The notes beneath the pieces are model-generated. The model saw nothing but the letters and a program-made list of their open reading frames with translations, was not told the DNA's origin and searched no databases. The position numbers were made by a program, and so were the translations under genes. Shown here in pieces: positions 11,989 through 20,501 of a DNA stretch of 64,000 bases. The first letter of the stretch is position 1, and each line of letters begins with the position of its first letter. The stretch lies in assembly GCF_050176255.1 (NCBI RefSeq), contig NZ_JBFXIE010000001.1; one strand, written 5' to 3'. The stretch comes from JBFXIE01 sp050176255. GTDB lineage: Bacteria > Pseudomonadota > Gammaproteobacteria > Burkholderiales > Burkholderiaceae_C.

Positions 11989-13167
11989 TCACGCTGCCTG
12001 GTGCTCGGCCTGCCTGGCCTGCTGGCCGGCGTTGTGCAGTATCTGCGCCAGCACCTGCGGCACTTCGAATGCAGCGCGGTTGTGCATGCGGCGCGTGGCA
12101 GCCTGGTAGCGCGGCAGGTCGGCCAGCAAGGTCTGCACCGCGGGCGCGATGGCCTTGAAGTGCGGCAGCACCAGGCCCAGGCCGTTGTCGCGCACCCAGT
12201 CGGTGCAAAAGCGCTCTTGCGGCATGGTCCAGGCGTTGCGTACCACGATGGGCGGCAGGCCCATGAGCACCGCCTCGCTCAGGCTGCCGCTGCCGGGTTT
12301 GCCAATGAAGAAGTCGGCCAGACGCATGATGCGCGCCATCTCGCGCGTGAAGTCCAGCACCACCGTGGGCGCATTGCGCTTCAAGGCGCGCAGGGCTTGC
12401 GCCAGCTCGGCATTGCGCCCGCAGGCCAGGATGAGCGGCGTGTCGGTCAGGCGACGGGCGATCGGCAGCATTTCCTTGGAGCCCTCGGAGCCGAACAGCA
12501 CCAGCCCGACCGGACTGTGCGCGTCCAGCCCCATGCGCACACGCTCGGCGGCGCGGTCTTGCTGCACATCGGCGTAGAACTGCTCGCCCAAAATCATGCC
12601 CGAGGTCTCCCAGATGCGCTGCTGCGGCACACCGGCCGCGCGCGCCTGCTGCACCGAATGCGGCGAGCCACACACCACGATCTGCGAGGTCTGCGGCTCG
12701 ATCCAGAAGCTGGGCGGGCAATCGGCCAGGTCGGTCATCACGGTGACGAAAGGCGTGCCCGGCAGGGCGCGCTCCAGCGCGTCGGACATGGATCGGTTGA
12801 AGTTGGGCACCAGCGACACCACCATCGCTGGGCGGTGATGCTCGCCCCAGTGGTGGCGCAGCGCCTGCACCATGCGTTCGTGGCTCAGGCGGATCATGCC
12901 CTGCAGCAGGCGCAACTCATGCGTCAGCCCCAGCGTCCAGCCCCGCGCCAGGCGCTTGTTGTAAAGCTCCTCGGGGTCCATGCCAGTCCACTGCCGAAAA
13001 CGGGCCTGGGGGTCAAACACTTCAAAGAGATTGGTGCGGCAGACGCGCCAGGGCAGCCCGGCGCGGGCAATGGCAGCCTCCAGCGCCAGCGCGGACGCGC
13101 GGTGACCGCCCCCCGCATTGAAATAAATCAACTCAACCAGCACAGGGGCTTCAGGGGACATGGACAT
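11989..13167 (-). CDS. MGDG synthase/MurG-like glycosyltransferase (diacylglycerol glycosyltransferase)
   Basis: GT-B fold glycosyltransferase of the GT28 type, likely to move a sugar from a UDP-sugar to diacylglycerol at the inner membrane. The N-terminus has the glycine loop FNAGGGHRASA and the C-terminal half has the donor-binding GKPGSGSLSEAVLMGLPP. The 392-aa start ATG at 13167 overlaps the stop of the upstream PlcP-like gene by one base (TGATG), so the pair is translationally coupled; a TTG one codon earlier is also open. This pair matches the plcP-agt arrangement known from phosphate-limited rhizobia and marine bacteria. Sugar specificity cannot be read here. Confidence 0.8.
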   Translation of the reverse strand: MSMSPEAPVLVELIYFNAGGGHRASALALEAAIARAGLPWRVCRTNLFEVFDPQARFRQWTGMDPEELYNKRLARGWTLGLTHELRLLQGMIRLSHERMVQALRHHWGEHHRPAMVVSLVPNFNRSMSDALERALPGTPFVTVMTDLADCPPSFWIEPQTSQIVVCGSPHSVQQARAAGVPQQRIWETSGMILGEQFYADVQQDRAAERVRMGLDAHSPVGLVLFGSEGSKEMLPIARRLTDTPLILACGRNAELAQALRALKRNAPTVVLDFTREMARIMRLADFFIGKPGSGSLSEAVLMGLPPIVVRNAWTMPQERFCTDWVRDNGLGLVLPHFKAIAPAVQTLLADLPRYQAATRRMHNRAAFEVPQVLAQILHNAGQQARQAEHQAA

Positions 13168-14057
13168 CAAATCGTGGTGACAGGGACTTCCTGCGGGGTC
13201 TTGGCGCTGGTTTTGCGTTGCACGGGCATGTGCTCGGCCCAGTGAAGGATCTCCAGCCGACCGTCGGCATGCTCAGCCAGCGCGCTGAGGCTTTCCACCC
13301 AGTCGCCGTCGTTGGCATACAGAATGCCGTCGATTTCGCGCAACTCGGCATGGTGAATATGGCCGCACACCACGCCCTGCAAGCCACGCTTGCGGGCCTC
13401 GCGGGCAACGGCGCTCTCGAAGTCGCCGACATAGTTCACGGCGCGCTTGACCTTGAGCTTGAGATATTTGGACAGCGACCAGTACGGCAGGCCCAGGCGC
13501 GCGCGCAGCGTGTTCAGGTGCCGGTTGAGCTTGAGCGTGAACTCATACAGGTTGTCGCCCACGTAGGCCAGCCATTTGGCGCACTGGATCACGCCGTCAA
13601 ACAGGTCGCCGTGGATGATCCACAGCTTGCGGCCGTCCGCCGTTTCGTGCACCCAGTCTTCGGCGACGACGACGCCGCCAAAATTCAGGTTGACGTAGCG
13701 GCGCGCAAATTCGTCATGGTTGCCGGGCACGAAGATCACGCGGGTGCCCTTGCGCGCCTTGCGCAGCAGTTTTTGCACCACGTCGTTGTGCGTCTGGGGC
13801 CAATACCACTGACGGCGCAGCTGCCAGCCATCGATGATGTCGCCCACCAGAAACAGCGTTTCGCACTCGGTTTGCTTGAGAAAGTCCAGCAGCGCCTTGG
13901 CCTGGCAGCCTGGTGTGCCCAGGTGCAGGTCGGAAATCCACAGGGTGCGGTAGCGCAGCGGCGGGCGGGATGGGTCGTGCTCCTCGTCAGCCGAATGGTC
14001 TGGCGGCACGGCCTGGGAAGTGGCCCAGGCATTCAGGAAGGCATCGTCGCGCTTCAT
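13167..14057 (-). CDS. plcP: PlcP-like phospholipase C (metallophosphoesterase; often annotated UDP-2,3-diacylglucosamine diphosphatase)
   Basis: 296-aa calcineurin-like phosphoesterase with all metal-ligand motifs: SDLHLG (42-47), GDIIDGW (72-78), GNHDE (112-116), HGD (149-151), GHIHHA (232-237). LpxH proteins are shorter. The WYWPQTHNDVVQKLLRKARKG block, the LGLPYWSLSKYLKLKVK segment and the C-terminal NDGDWVESLSALAEHADGR are as I recall them from Sinorhizobium PlcP, which cuts phospholipids to diacylglycerol under phosphate starvation. That product is the substrate of the coupled downstream glycosyltransferase. A Pho-box-like site lies 37-65 nt upstream. Identification as PlcP instead of LpxH is inference. 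Confidence 0.75.
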   Translation of the reverse strand: MKRDDAFLNAWATSQAVPPDHSADEEHDPSRPPLRYRTLWISDLHLGTPGCQAKALLDFLKQTECETLFLVGDIIDGWQLRRQWYWPQTHNDVVQKLLRKARKGTRVIFVPGNHDEFARRYVNLNFGGVVVAEDWVHETADGRKLWIIHGDLFDGVIQCAKWLAYVGDNLYEFTLKLNRHLNTLRARLGLPYWSLSKYLKLKVKRAVNYVGDFESAVAREARKRGLQGVVCGHIHHAELREIDGILYANDGDWVESLSALAEHADGRLEILHWAEHMPVQRKTSAKTPQEVPVTTI

Positions 14058-14093
14058 AGGAGACCTATCGTCCGCAGGAGCTGCGACGACGGC

Positions 14094-14122
14094 GTGACAC
14101 TTGCACGGCTTTTTGATGACAT
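14094..14122 (-). promoter_or_regulatory. candidate Pho box upstream of plcP
   Basis: Minus strand heptamers ATGTCAT (14116-14122) and GTGTCAC (14094-14100) match the Pho-box heptamer CTGTCAT at 6/7 and 5/7 and start 22 bp apart, two 11-bp units; the middle unit is weak (3/7). Spacing fits PhoB dimers in tandem. Confidence 0.4.
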
Positions 14123-14204
14123 TGCCACAGCCTGACGCGGCGCCTGCCTGCCCTGGTGGCACAGTCGCGTGCCGCGCCGTATGCCGTGTGACAATTCGCG
14201 GCCC

Positions 14205-15044
14205 ATGAGTCCTGATCAGTACGTCCAGCACAAGGCCGCCGCCTCTGGCAGCAGCTTCTATTACGCCTTTTTGTTCCTGCCACGCGACCGGCGCACGGCC
14301 ATCACGGCCTTTTACGCCTTTTGCCGCGAGGTGGACGACGTGGTGGACGAAGTCTCCGAAGCCAGCGTGGCCCAGGTCAAGCTGGCCTGGTGGCAGGGCG
14401 AGGTGGCCAAGGCCTTCGCCGGCCAGCCCATCCACCCGGTGATGCAGGCACTGATGCCGCACGCCCGCACCTACGGCATCGAGCAGCGTCACCTGCAAGC
14501 CGTGATCGAGGGCTGCCAGATGGATCTGGAGCAAACGCGCTACCTGGACTTTGCGGGCCTGTCGCGCTACTGCCATCTGGTGGCCGGCGTGGTGGGCGAG
14601 GTGGCGGCGCGCATCTTCGGCCAGACGCAGGAGGCCACCACGCAGTACGCGCACCGGCTGGGCCTGGCGTTTCAGCTCACCAACATCATCCGCGACGTGG
14701 GCGAGGACGCCCTGCGCGGGCGCATCTACCTGCCCATTAGCGAACTGCAACAGTTCGACGTGAAAGCGCATGAGATCACCAGGCGCGAATATTCCGACCG
14801 CTTCACCGCGCTGATGCGCTTTCAGGCCGAGCGCGCGCACCGCCTCTACGACGAGGCCCTGGCCCTGCTGCCCACGGCCGACCGCCGCGCGCAAAAGCCC
14901 GGCCTGATGATGGCCAGCATCTACCGCACGCTGCTGCGCGAGATCGAGGCCGACAACTTCCAGGTGCTGCACCAGCGCACCAGCCTGACGCCACTGCGCA
15001 AGTTCTGGCTGGCGTGGAAGGTGCAGGCGCTGGGGCGGATGTGA
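14205..15044 (+). CDS. hpnD: presqualene diphosphate synthase HpnD
   Basis: Condenses two farnesyl diphosphates to presqualene diphosphate, the first step of the HpnCDE squalene route. The 279-aa protein has the two Asp-rich magnesium-binding motifs, EVDDVVDE at 42-49 and NIIRDVGED at 160-168. The start at ATG 14205 (MSPDQYVQHK) fits the family; upstream in-frame codons look non-coding. It overlaps hpnE by 4 nt. It diverges from plcP across a 147-nt spacer that holds the Pho-box-like site. Confidence 0.93.
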   Translation: MSPDQYVQHKAAASGSSFYYAFLFLPRDRRTAITAFYAFCREVDDVVDEVSEASVAQVKLAWWQGEVAKAFAGQPIHPVMQALMPHARTYGIEQRHLQAVIEGCQMDLEQTRYLDFAGLSRYCHLVAGVVGEVAARIFGQTQEATTQYAHRLGLAFQLTNIIRDVGEDALRGRIYLPISELQQFDVKAHEITRREYSDRFTALMRFQAERAHRLYDEALALLPTADRRAQKPGLMMASIYRTLLREIEADNFQVLHQRTSLTPLRKFWLAWKVQALGRM

Positions 15045-16345
15045 AGCTTGCCCTCGTCGGCGCCGGCTGGGCCGGAATGGCAGCGGCCGTGCATGCGGCC
15101 CAGGCAGGCCACGCGGTCAGCGTGTTCGAGACCAGCCGCACCCTGGGCGGGCGCGCGCGCGCCGTGGCCGCCCAGCGCGCGGACGGCGCATCCCTGCTGC
15201 TGGACAACGGCCAGCACATCCTGATTGGCGCCTATGCCGAATGCCTGCGCCTGATGCGCACCGTGGGTGTGGCCCCTGAGTCCGCCCTGCTGCGCCTGCC
15301 GCTGGCGCTGGTGTTCCCGGACGGCAGCGGCCTGGCCCTGCCCGATGCGGCCCCGCCCTGGGATGCGCTGGCCGCCATTGCCCGCGCCCGCGGCTGGAGC
15401 CTGCGCGAGCGCGCCGCGCTGTTGGCGCGCGCCGCACGCTGGCGCCTGGCGGGCTTTCAGTGCGCGCCGGGCGCCAGCGTGGCGGATCTGTGCGCGGGCC
15501 TGCCGCAGCGGCTGGTGGATGAGTTCATCGCGCCGCTGTGCGTGTCGGCGCTGAACACGCCCGTGGACCAGTCCTGCGGCCAGGTGTTTTTGCGCGTACT
15601 GCACGACGGCCTGTTTGCCGGGCGCGGCGGCTCCCACCTGCTGCTGCCGCGCATCAGCATGGGCGCGCTGTTCCCCGAGCCCGCCGCGCGCTGGCTGCAA
15701 GAGCGCGGCCACGCCGTGCACACCGGCCGGCGTGTGCAATCGCTGGAGCAAGACGCCCACGGCTGGCGCGTGGACGGCATTGCGTTCGACGCCGTGCTGC
15801 TGGCCACCAGCAGCACCGAGGCCGCCCGCCTGGTGGCCGATGCCGCAGCCCCCGCCACCCAGCGCCCCGCACTGCAGGCCTGGGCTGACGGTGCGCAGGT
15901 GCTGCGCTTTGGCGCCATCGCCACGGTGTATGCCGAACTGCCGGGAGCGCCGGGCCCGCTGCTGCCCCGCCCCATGCTGGCGCTGCGCACGCGGGCCGGC
16001 CGGCCGGCGCAGTTCGTGTTTGACCGCGCGCGGCTGGACGGCAACGCGGGACTGCTGGCGTTTGTGGTCAGCGCCTTCGAGGGCGAGCGCGCCGCGCTGG
16101 AACGTGACGTGCTGGCCCAGGCCGCTGAAGATTTAGCCCTGCCCGGCCTGCGCGTGGTGAAAACGGTGGTGGAAAAGCGCGCCACCTTTGCCTGCACGCC
16201 CGCCCTGGCACGCCCGCCGCGCATGATCGCCCCCGGCCTGCAGGCCTGCGGCGACTATGTGGCCGGACCCTACCCGGCCACGCTGGAGGGAGCAGTTCTG
16301 CAGGGTGCGGCGGCCGTGCATGATTTGGGTCAAATCAGGCCCTAG
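15041..16345 (+). CDS. hpnE: hydroxysqualene reductase HpnE (FAD-dependent, phytoene-desaturase-like)
   Basis: Flavoprotein that completes squalene formation in the HpnCDE pathway. The 434-aa protein starts with the dinucleotide-binding motif VGAGWAG, then the LGGRARA segment typical of amine oxidase/desaturase FAD enzymes, and ends with an ACGDYVAGPYPATLEGA flavin-binding block. The GTG start at 15041 overlaps the hpnD stop (GTGA). No squalene-hopene cyclase gene lies in the window. GC is very high here, near 75% by eye. Confidence 0.9.
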   Translation: MKLALVGAGWAGMAAAVHAAQAGHAVSVFETSRTLGGRARAVAAQRADGASLLLDNGQHILIGAYAECLRLMRTVGVAPESALLRLPLALVFPDGSGLALPDAAPPWDALAAIARARGWSLRERAALLARAARWRLAGFQCAPGASVADLCAGLPQRLVDEFIAPLCVSALNTPVDQSCGQVFLRVLHDGLFAGRGGSHLLLPRISMGALFPEPAARWLQERGHAVHTGRRVQSLEQDAHGWRVDGIAFDAVLLATSSTEAARLVADAAAPATQRPALQAWADGAQVLRFGAIATVYAELPGAPGPLLPRPMLALRTRAGRPAQFVFDRARLDGNAGLLAFVVSAFEGERAALERDVLAQAAEDLALPGLRVVKTVVEKRATFACTPALARPPRMIAPGLQACGDYVAGPYPATLEGAVLQGAAAVHDLGQIRP

Positions 16346-16386
16346 CGCTTATAGATCAAGCGCTGGAAGCTACTCTTTCAATAGCA
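16330..16386. repeat. dispersed repeat, copy 2
   Basis: CTAGCGCTTATAGATCAAGCG-type core with flanking GGAAGCTACT and TCAATAGC. It covers the end of hpnE (stop at 16343-16345) and the end of the convergent YihY gene, whose TAG stop lies inside it. Confidence 0.8.
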
Positions 16387-17668
16387 TTTCAGCTGGCCGC
16401 GGCGGCGATTCGCGCGCCAGCACGTCGGCCAGGGTCAGCACCTCCAGCCCCGCGTGGGCCCACAGTCGCTCCAGCGGCGGCGTGCGGGCCAGCAACAGGC
16501 GCTGCACCAGCGGCTCCATGTGCGTGGTGGCGGGGTCGGCCAGCAGCAGGTAGCGCGCGTCGGCCCCGTCGGTGGGGTTGGCCAGGTCGGCGGTTTCATC
16601 TACCCGCGCCACCCAGCCCAGCGCCGCCAGGGTCTGCAGCACGGCCCCGGCCTGCAGCACATCCACGCGCAGCTGCTGCGCCAGTTGCAGCGCGCTCAGG
16701 CCGTGGGGTGGCTGCGGGCGGGCGCGGTGCAGCTGCTGCAGCACCTCGATGGCCAGCGTGAAAACCCAGCCCTGTCCGCCCGCGCCCCGTGCCACGCCGG
16801 TCAGCAGGCTGGGCAGGTAGGCCGCCACCACCGCGCCCAGCAGCACGATGACCCAGGCCACATAGACCCACAGCAGCAAAATGGGCAGCGTGGCAAACGT
16901 GCCGTACAGCACCGAGTACGTGGGCACCGAGGCCAGATACAGCGCCAGCGCCTTCTTGGCCAGCTCCATGCCCACGGCGACAAACAGGCCGCCCGCCCAG
17001 GCGTGGCGCCAGTGCACCGGGGTGTTGGGCACGTAGCGGTACAGCGCCGCCATGCCGACGGCCAGCACAAAGAACTCGATGGCATCGAACAGCAGGCGCG
17101 CGCCGCCCGGCAGCGCGCTGCCAAGGCCGCGCGACGCCGCGCTGGCCGCCGAGGTGGTCAGCGCCAGGCTGGCCGCCAGCACCAGCGGCCCCAGCGTCAG
17201 CACCGCCCAGTAGATCAGCACGCGCTGGCCCAGCGGGCGCAGCCGCGGCACGCGCCAGATGTTGTTGAGCGTGCGGTCGATGGTGAGGATCAGCGCCAGC
17301 GCCGTCACCAGCAGACTGGAGAAACCAACCACCCCCAGCCCGCGCGCCTTGTCGGCAAACTGCGTGAGGTAGCCCAGCACCGGGCGCGAGATGCTGTCGG
17401 GCACCAGGCTGTCGATCAGCCAGCGCTGCAGCACCAGTTGCATCTCGGCAAAGATGGGAAACACGGTGAACATGGCCAGCGCCACCACCGCAAACGGCAC
17501 CAGCGCCAGCAGCGTGGTGAAGGTGAGGCTGCCGGCTGTCAGACCCAGGCGTTCCTCGCGAAAACGCGCGCGCAGGGTGTGCGCAGTGGTGCGCCAGGGA
17601 AAGCGCGAGAGCTGAACCAGCCAACTTTCCAGTCGCTGCGCGAGGCTTGGGGGCAAGGGCAGGGGCAT
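16370..17668 (-). CDS. YihY/BrkB (UPF0761) family inner-membrane protein
   Basis: 432-aa integral membrane protein. The first ~300 residues hold six predicted membrane segments and the family pattern (LTAGSLTFTTLLALVPF near the N-terminus; RTLNNIW; YVPNTPVHWRHAWAGG). The last ~130 residues are soluble and include a stretch (LSALQLAQQLRVD... LQTLAALGWVAR) that reads like a winged-helix domain; this extension is seen in many betaproteobacterial members. Function is not established; the name BrkB comes from a Bordetella resistance locus whose role is disputed. The start ATG 17668 is 21 nt from the divergent DUF2069 start. Confidence 0.85.
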   Translation of the reverse strand: MPLPLPPSLAQRLESWLVQLSRFPWRTTAHTLRARFREERLGLTAGSLTFTTLLALVPFAVVALAMFTVFPIFAEMQLVLQRWLIDSLVPDSISRPVLGYLTQFADKARGLGVVGFSSLLVTALALILTIDRTLNNIWRVPRLRPLGQRVLIYWAVLTLGPLVLAASLALTTSAASAASRGLGSALPGGARLLFDAIEFFVLAVGMAALYRYVPNTPVHWRHAWAGGLFVAVGMELAKKALALYLASVPTYSVLYGTFATLPILLLWVYVAWVIVLLGAVVAAYLPSLLTGVARGAGGQGWVFTLAIEVLQQLHRARPQPPHGLSALQLAQQLRVDVLQAGAVLQTLAALGWVARVDETADLANPTDGADARYLLLADPATTHMEPLVQRLLLARTPPLERLWAHAGLEVLTLADVLARESPPRPAEMLLKE

Positions 17669-17674
17669 GGCCGA

Positions 17675-17680
17675 TATGAT
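17675..17680 (+). promoter_or_regulatory. candidate -10 for the DUF2069 gene
   Basis: TATGAT ends 9 nt before the ATG at 17690, so transcription would start only 2-4 nt before the start codon, giving a nearly leaderless message. No convincing -35. Confidence 0.25.
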
Positions 17681-17689
17681 GCCAGCCCC

Positions 17690-18112
17690 ATGCAAACCGA
17701 AACCACCCCGCCCGCCGCGACGGCGGCAACCGCCATCGCCCCCGACGTGGCTGCCACGCGCTGGCTGGCCGTGGGCAGTCTGCTGGGGCTGATTGCGCTG
17801 TGCCTGGCATGGGAGCTGTGGCTGGCGCCGCTGCGCCCAGGCGGCTCGTGGCTGGCGCTCAAGGCGCTGCCGCTGGCCGTGCCGCTGGCGGGGCTGCTCA
17901 AGCGGCGCATGTACACCTATCGCTGGGTCAGCCTGATGGTGTGGCTGTACTTCACCGAAGGCGTGGTGCGCGCCTGGAGCGATGCCCCCCCCGGCAACTG
18001 GCTGGCGGGCGCCGAGATCGCGCTGTGCCTGCTGCTGTTCACCGCCTGCGCGCTGCATGTGCGGCTGCGCCTGCGTGGTGCCAGGGCCGCGCGCGCCGCC
18101 GTATCCGCCTGA
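17690..18112 (+). CDS. DUF2069 small membrane protein
   Basis: 140-aa protein with four hydrophobic segments (about residues 25-45, 55-70, 80-95, 105-125) and the DUF2069 pattern LLKRRMYTYRWVSLMVWLYFTEG. No function is known for this family. It lies head to head with the YihY gene and 12 nt before the FAD-linked oxidase, so it may be co-transcribed with the latter. The start ATG has no Shine-Dalgarno sequence. Confidence 0.85.
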   Translation: MQTETTPPAATAATAIAPDVAATRWLAVGSLLGLIALCLAWELWLAPLRPGGSWLALKALPLAVPLAGLLKRRMYTYRWVSLMVWLYFTEGVVRAWSDAPPGNWLAGAEIALCLLLFTACALHVRLRLRGARAARAAVSA

Positions 18113-18124
18113 AAGACTAAGCCC

Positions 18125-19546
18125 ATGACCGACTTGCTCGACACTCTGCGCCAGATCGTCGGCGCCGCCCATGTGCTTGCCGATGGCGACCTTGCCGCCT
18201 ACGAGCAGGATTGGCGCAAGCGCGCGCGCGGCAAGGCCCTGGCCGTGGTGCGGCCCGGCTCCACGCCCGAGGTGGCCGCGGTGGTGCGCGCCTGCGCCGC
18301 GGCGGGCACCGCGATCGTGCCGCAGGGCGGCAACACCAGCCTGTCGGTGGGCAGCACGCCCGACGCCAGCGGCACCCAGATCGTGCTGAGCCTGACACGG
18401 ATGAACGCCGTGCGCGGCATCGACCCCGGCAACCTGACCATGACCGTGGAGGCCGGCTGCATCCTGCAGAACGTGCAGGAGACAGCGGACAAGGCCGGCC
18501 TGCTGTTTGCGCTGTCGCTCGCGGCCGAGGGCAGCTGCACCATCGGCGGCAACCTGGGCACCAACGCCGGCGGCACGCAGGTGGTGCGCTACGGCAACAC
18601 GCGCGAGCTGTGCCTGGGCCTGGAGGTGGTCACCGCACAGGGCGAGGTGTGGGACGGCCTGAGCGGCCTGCGCAAGGACAACACCGGCTATGACCTGCGC
18701 GACCTGTACATCGGCAGCGAAGGCACGCTGGGCGTGATCACGGCGGCCACGCTGAAGCTGTTTCCACGGCCGGCCGCGCAGCTCACGGCATGGGCGGCCG
18801 TGCCGTCGATGGCCGCTGCGGTGCGCCTGCTGGGCCTGTCGCACCAGTTTCTGGGCGCGGGGCTGACGGGCTTTGAGGTGATGGGCCGCTTTGCGCTGCA
18901 GCTCGTCAACAGGCACATGCCGCAGCTGCGCGTGCCCTTCATCGACCGGCAAGAATTGCCCTGGTGCGTGCTGCTGGAAAACAGCGACAGCGAATCCGAG
19001 AACCACGCCCGCGCGCGCTTCGAGGCGCTGCTGGAGGCCGCCTTTGACGACGGCTGCGTGCAGGACGCCGTGGTGGCCGAAAGCCTGTCGCAAGCGCACG
19101 CGCTGTGGCACATCCGCGAGAACATTCCGCTGGCGCAGGCCGAGGAAGGCCTGAACATCAAGCACGACATATCGGTGCCGATCTCGCGCATCCCTGACTT
19201 TGTGGACCATGCCGATGCCTTGCTGCAGCGCGAAATCCCCGGGGTGCGACTGGTCAACTTCGGCCACCTGGGCGACGGCAACCTGCACTACAACGTGCAG
19301 GCGCCCGCCGGTGGCGACGCGCGCGAGTTCCTGCGCACGCAGGAGGCCCGCGTCAACACGCTGGTCTATGACGCGGTGGCGCGGTTTGGCGGTTCGTTTT
19401 CGGCCGAGCATGGCGTGGGCCAGCTCAAGACGGACAAGCTGGCGCAGTACAAGTCGCCCGTGGCCCTGGGGCTGATGCGCGCCATCAAGCGGGCATTGGA
19501 CCCGCAGGGCATCATGAACCCGGGCAGCATCTTTCAAAAACAATAG
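18125..19546 (+). CDS. FAD-linked oxidase (GlcD / D-2-hydroxyacid dehydrogenase type)
   Basis: 473-aa flavoenzyme of the vanillyl-alcohol-oxidase superfamily. The FAD-binding domain shows PQGGNTS at 66-72 and GGNLGTNAGG near 140; the C-terminal half has NFGHLGDGNLHYNV and FSAEHGVGQLK, which hold metal- and substrate-binding residues in D-lactate, D-2-hydroxyglutarate and glycolate dehydrogenases. Likely oxidises a D-2-hydroxyacid, but the exact substrate cannot be assigned. Its TAG stop lies inside repeat copy 3. Confidence 0.85.
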   Translation: MTDLLDTLRQIVGAAHVLADGDLAAYEQDWRKRARGKALAVVRPGSTPEVAAVVRACAAAGTAIVPQGGNTSLSVGSTPDASGTQIVLSLTRMNAVRGIDPGNLTMTVEAGCILQNVQETADKAGLLFALSLAAEGSCTIGGNLGTNAGGTQVVRYGNTRELCLGLEVVTAQGEVWDGLSGLRKDNTGYDLRDLYIGSEGTLGVITAATLKLFPRPAAQLTAWAAVPSMAAAVRLLGLSHQFLGAGLTGFEVMGRFALQLVNRHMPQLRVPFIDRQELPWCVLLENSDSESENHARARFEALLEAAFDDGCVQDAVVAESLSQAHALWHIRENIPLAQAEEGLNIKHDISVPISRIPDFVDHADALLQREIPGVRLVNFGHLGDGNLHYNVQAPAGGDAREFLRTQEARVNTLVYDAVARFGGSFSAEHGVGQLKTDKLAQYKSPVALGLMRAIKRALDPQGIMNPGSIFQKQ

Positions 19547-19588
19547 CTGCCAGCGCTTGACTGATAAGCGCTGGAGCCACTTTCAATA
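19541..19588. repeat. dispersed repeat, copy 3
   Basis: AATAGCTGCCAGCGCTTGA...ATAAGCGCTGGAGCCACTTTC. It supplies the stop codon of the oxidase gene and ends 6 nt before the thyA start codon, so it is the whole intergenic region. Confidence 0.85.
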
Positions 19589-19594
19589 CAAACA

Positions 19595-20428
19595 ATGACC
19601 ACACGCCCCATCCGCAGCCAATACGAAGACCTGATGCGCCATGTGTTCGAGCACGGCGCGGCCAAAGGCGACCGCACCGGCACCGGCACGCGCAGCGTGT
19701 TCGGCCACCAGATGCGCTTTGACCTGGCCGAGGGCTTTCCGCTGGTGACCACCAAAAAAGTGCACCTGAAGTCCATCATCCTCGAGCTGCTGTGGTTTTT
19801 GCGCGGCGACAGCAATGTGCGCTGGCTGCAAGAGCGCGGCTGCACCATCTGGGACGAATGGGCGCGCGATGACGGCAGCCTGGGCCCGGTGTACGGCGTG
19901 CAGTGGCGCAGCTGGCCCCAACCGGACGGTGGCCACATCGACCAGATCAGCCAGGTGATCGACACCCTCAAGACCAACCCCGACAGCCGCCGCATCATCG
20001 TGAGCGCCTGGAACGTGGCCGATCTGGACAAAATGGCGCTGATGCCCTGCCACGCGTTCTTTCAGTTCTACGTGGCGCCGCCGCAGGCGCCGGGCCAGCG
20101 CGGCAAGCTGAGCTGCCAGCTGTACCAGCGCAGCGCCGACATCTTTTTGGGCGTGCCCTTCAACATTGCCAGCTACGCGCTGCTGACCCACATGGTGGCC
20201 CAGCAGTGCGACCTGGAGGTGGGCGACTTCATCTGGACCGGCGGCGACTGCCACATCTACAGCAACCACTTTGAGCAGGTACGCACGCAACTGGCGCGCC
20301 AACCCAACGCCTATCCCACCCTGCGCATCAAGCGCCGGCCGGATTCGATCTTCGAGTACGAGTACGAGGATTTCGAGGTCCTCGACTACCAGTGCCACCC
20401 GGCCATCAAGGCGCCCGTGGCGGTGTGA
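19595..20428 (+). CDS. thyA: thymidylate synthase
   Basis: Makes dTMP from dUMP using methylene-tetrahydrofolate. The 277-aa protein has the catalytic Cys152 in MPCHAFFQFYV, the dUMP-binding RRIIVSAWN just before it, and QLYQRSADIFLGVPFN after it. It is followed by folA, which recycles the dihydrofolate that ThyA produces. The 5' leader is made of repeat copy 3, and no clear Shine-Dalgarno is visible before the ATG. Confidence 0.97.
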   Translation: MTTRPIRSQYEDLMRHVFEHGAAKGDRTGTGTRSVFGHQMRFDLAEGFPLVTTKKVHLKSIILELLWFLRGDSNVRWLQERGCTIWDEWARDDGSLGPVYGVQWRSWPQPDGGHIDQISQVIDTLKTNPDSRRIIVSAWNVADLDKMALMPCHAFFQFYVAPPQAPGQRGKLSCQLYQRSADIFLGVPFNIASYALLTHMVAQQCDLEVGDFIWTGGDCHIYSNHFEQVRTQLARQPNAYPTLRIKRRPDSIFEYEYEDFEVLDYQCHPAIKAPVAV

Positions 20429-20439
20429 GCACTACTATC

Positions 20440-20493
20440 AATTAAATAGCTTCCAGCGCTTTTATCGCAAGGGCTGGAGCCACTTTTCAATAG
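20440..20493. repeat. dispersed repeat, copy 4
   Basis: ATAGCTTCCAGCGCTTTTA...GGGCTGGAGCCACTTTTCAATAG, in the same orientation as copy 3. It fills the thyA-folA gap and ends 8 nt before the folA GTG. Confidence 0.8.
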
Positions 20494-20501
20494 AACATAT
20501 C

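Noticed and set aside
13167..14057. LpxH (lipid A pathway) as the name of the metallophosphoesterase
   Set aside because: Too long and with the PlcP-specific blocks; pairing with a diacylglycerol glycosyltransferase also argues against. Kept as the main alternative.
17669..19543. 625-residue N-terminal extension of the YihY protein
   Set aside because: It runs antisense to DUF2069 and the FAD oxidase, both real genes, and YihY homologues start at MPLPLPP.
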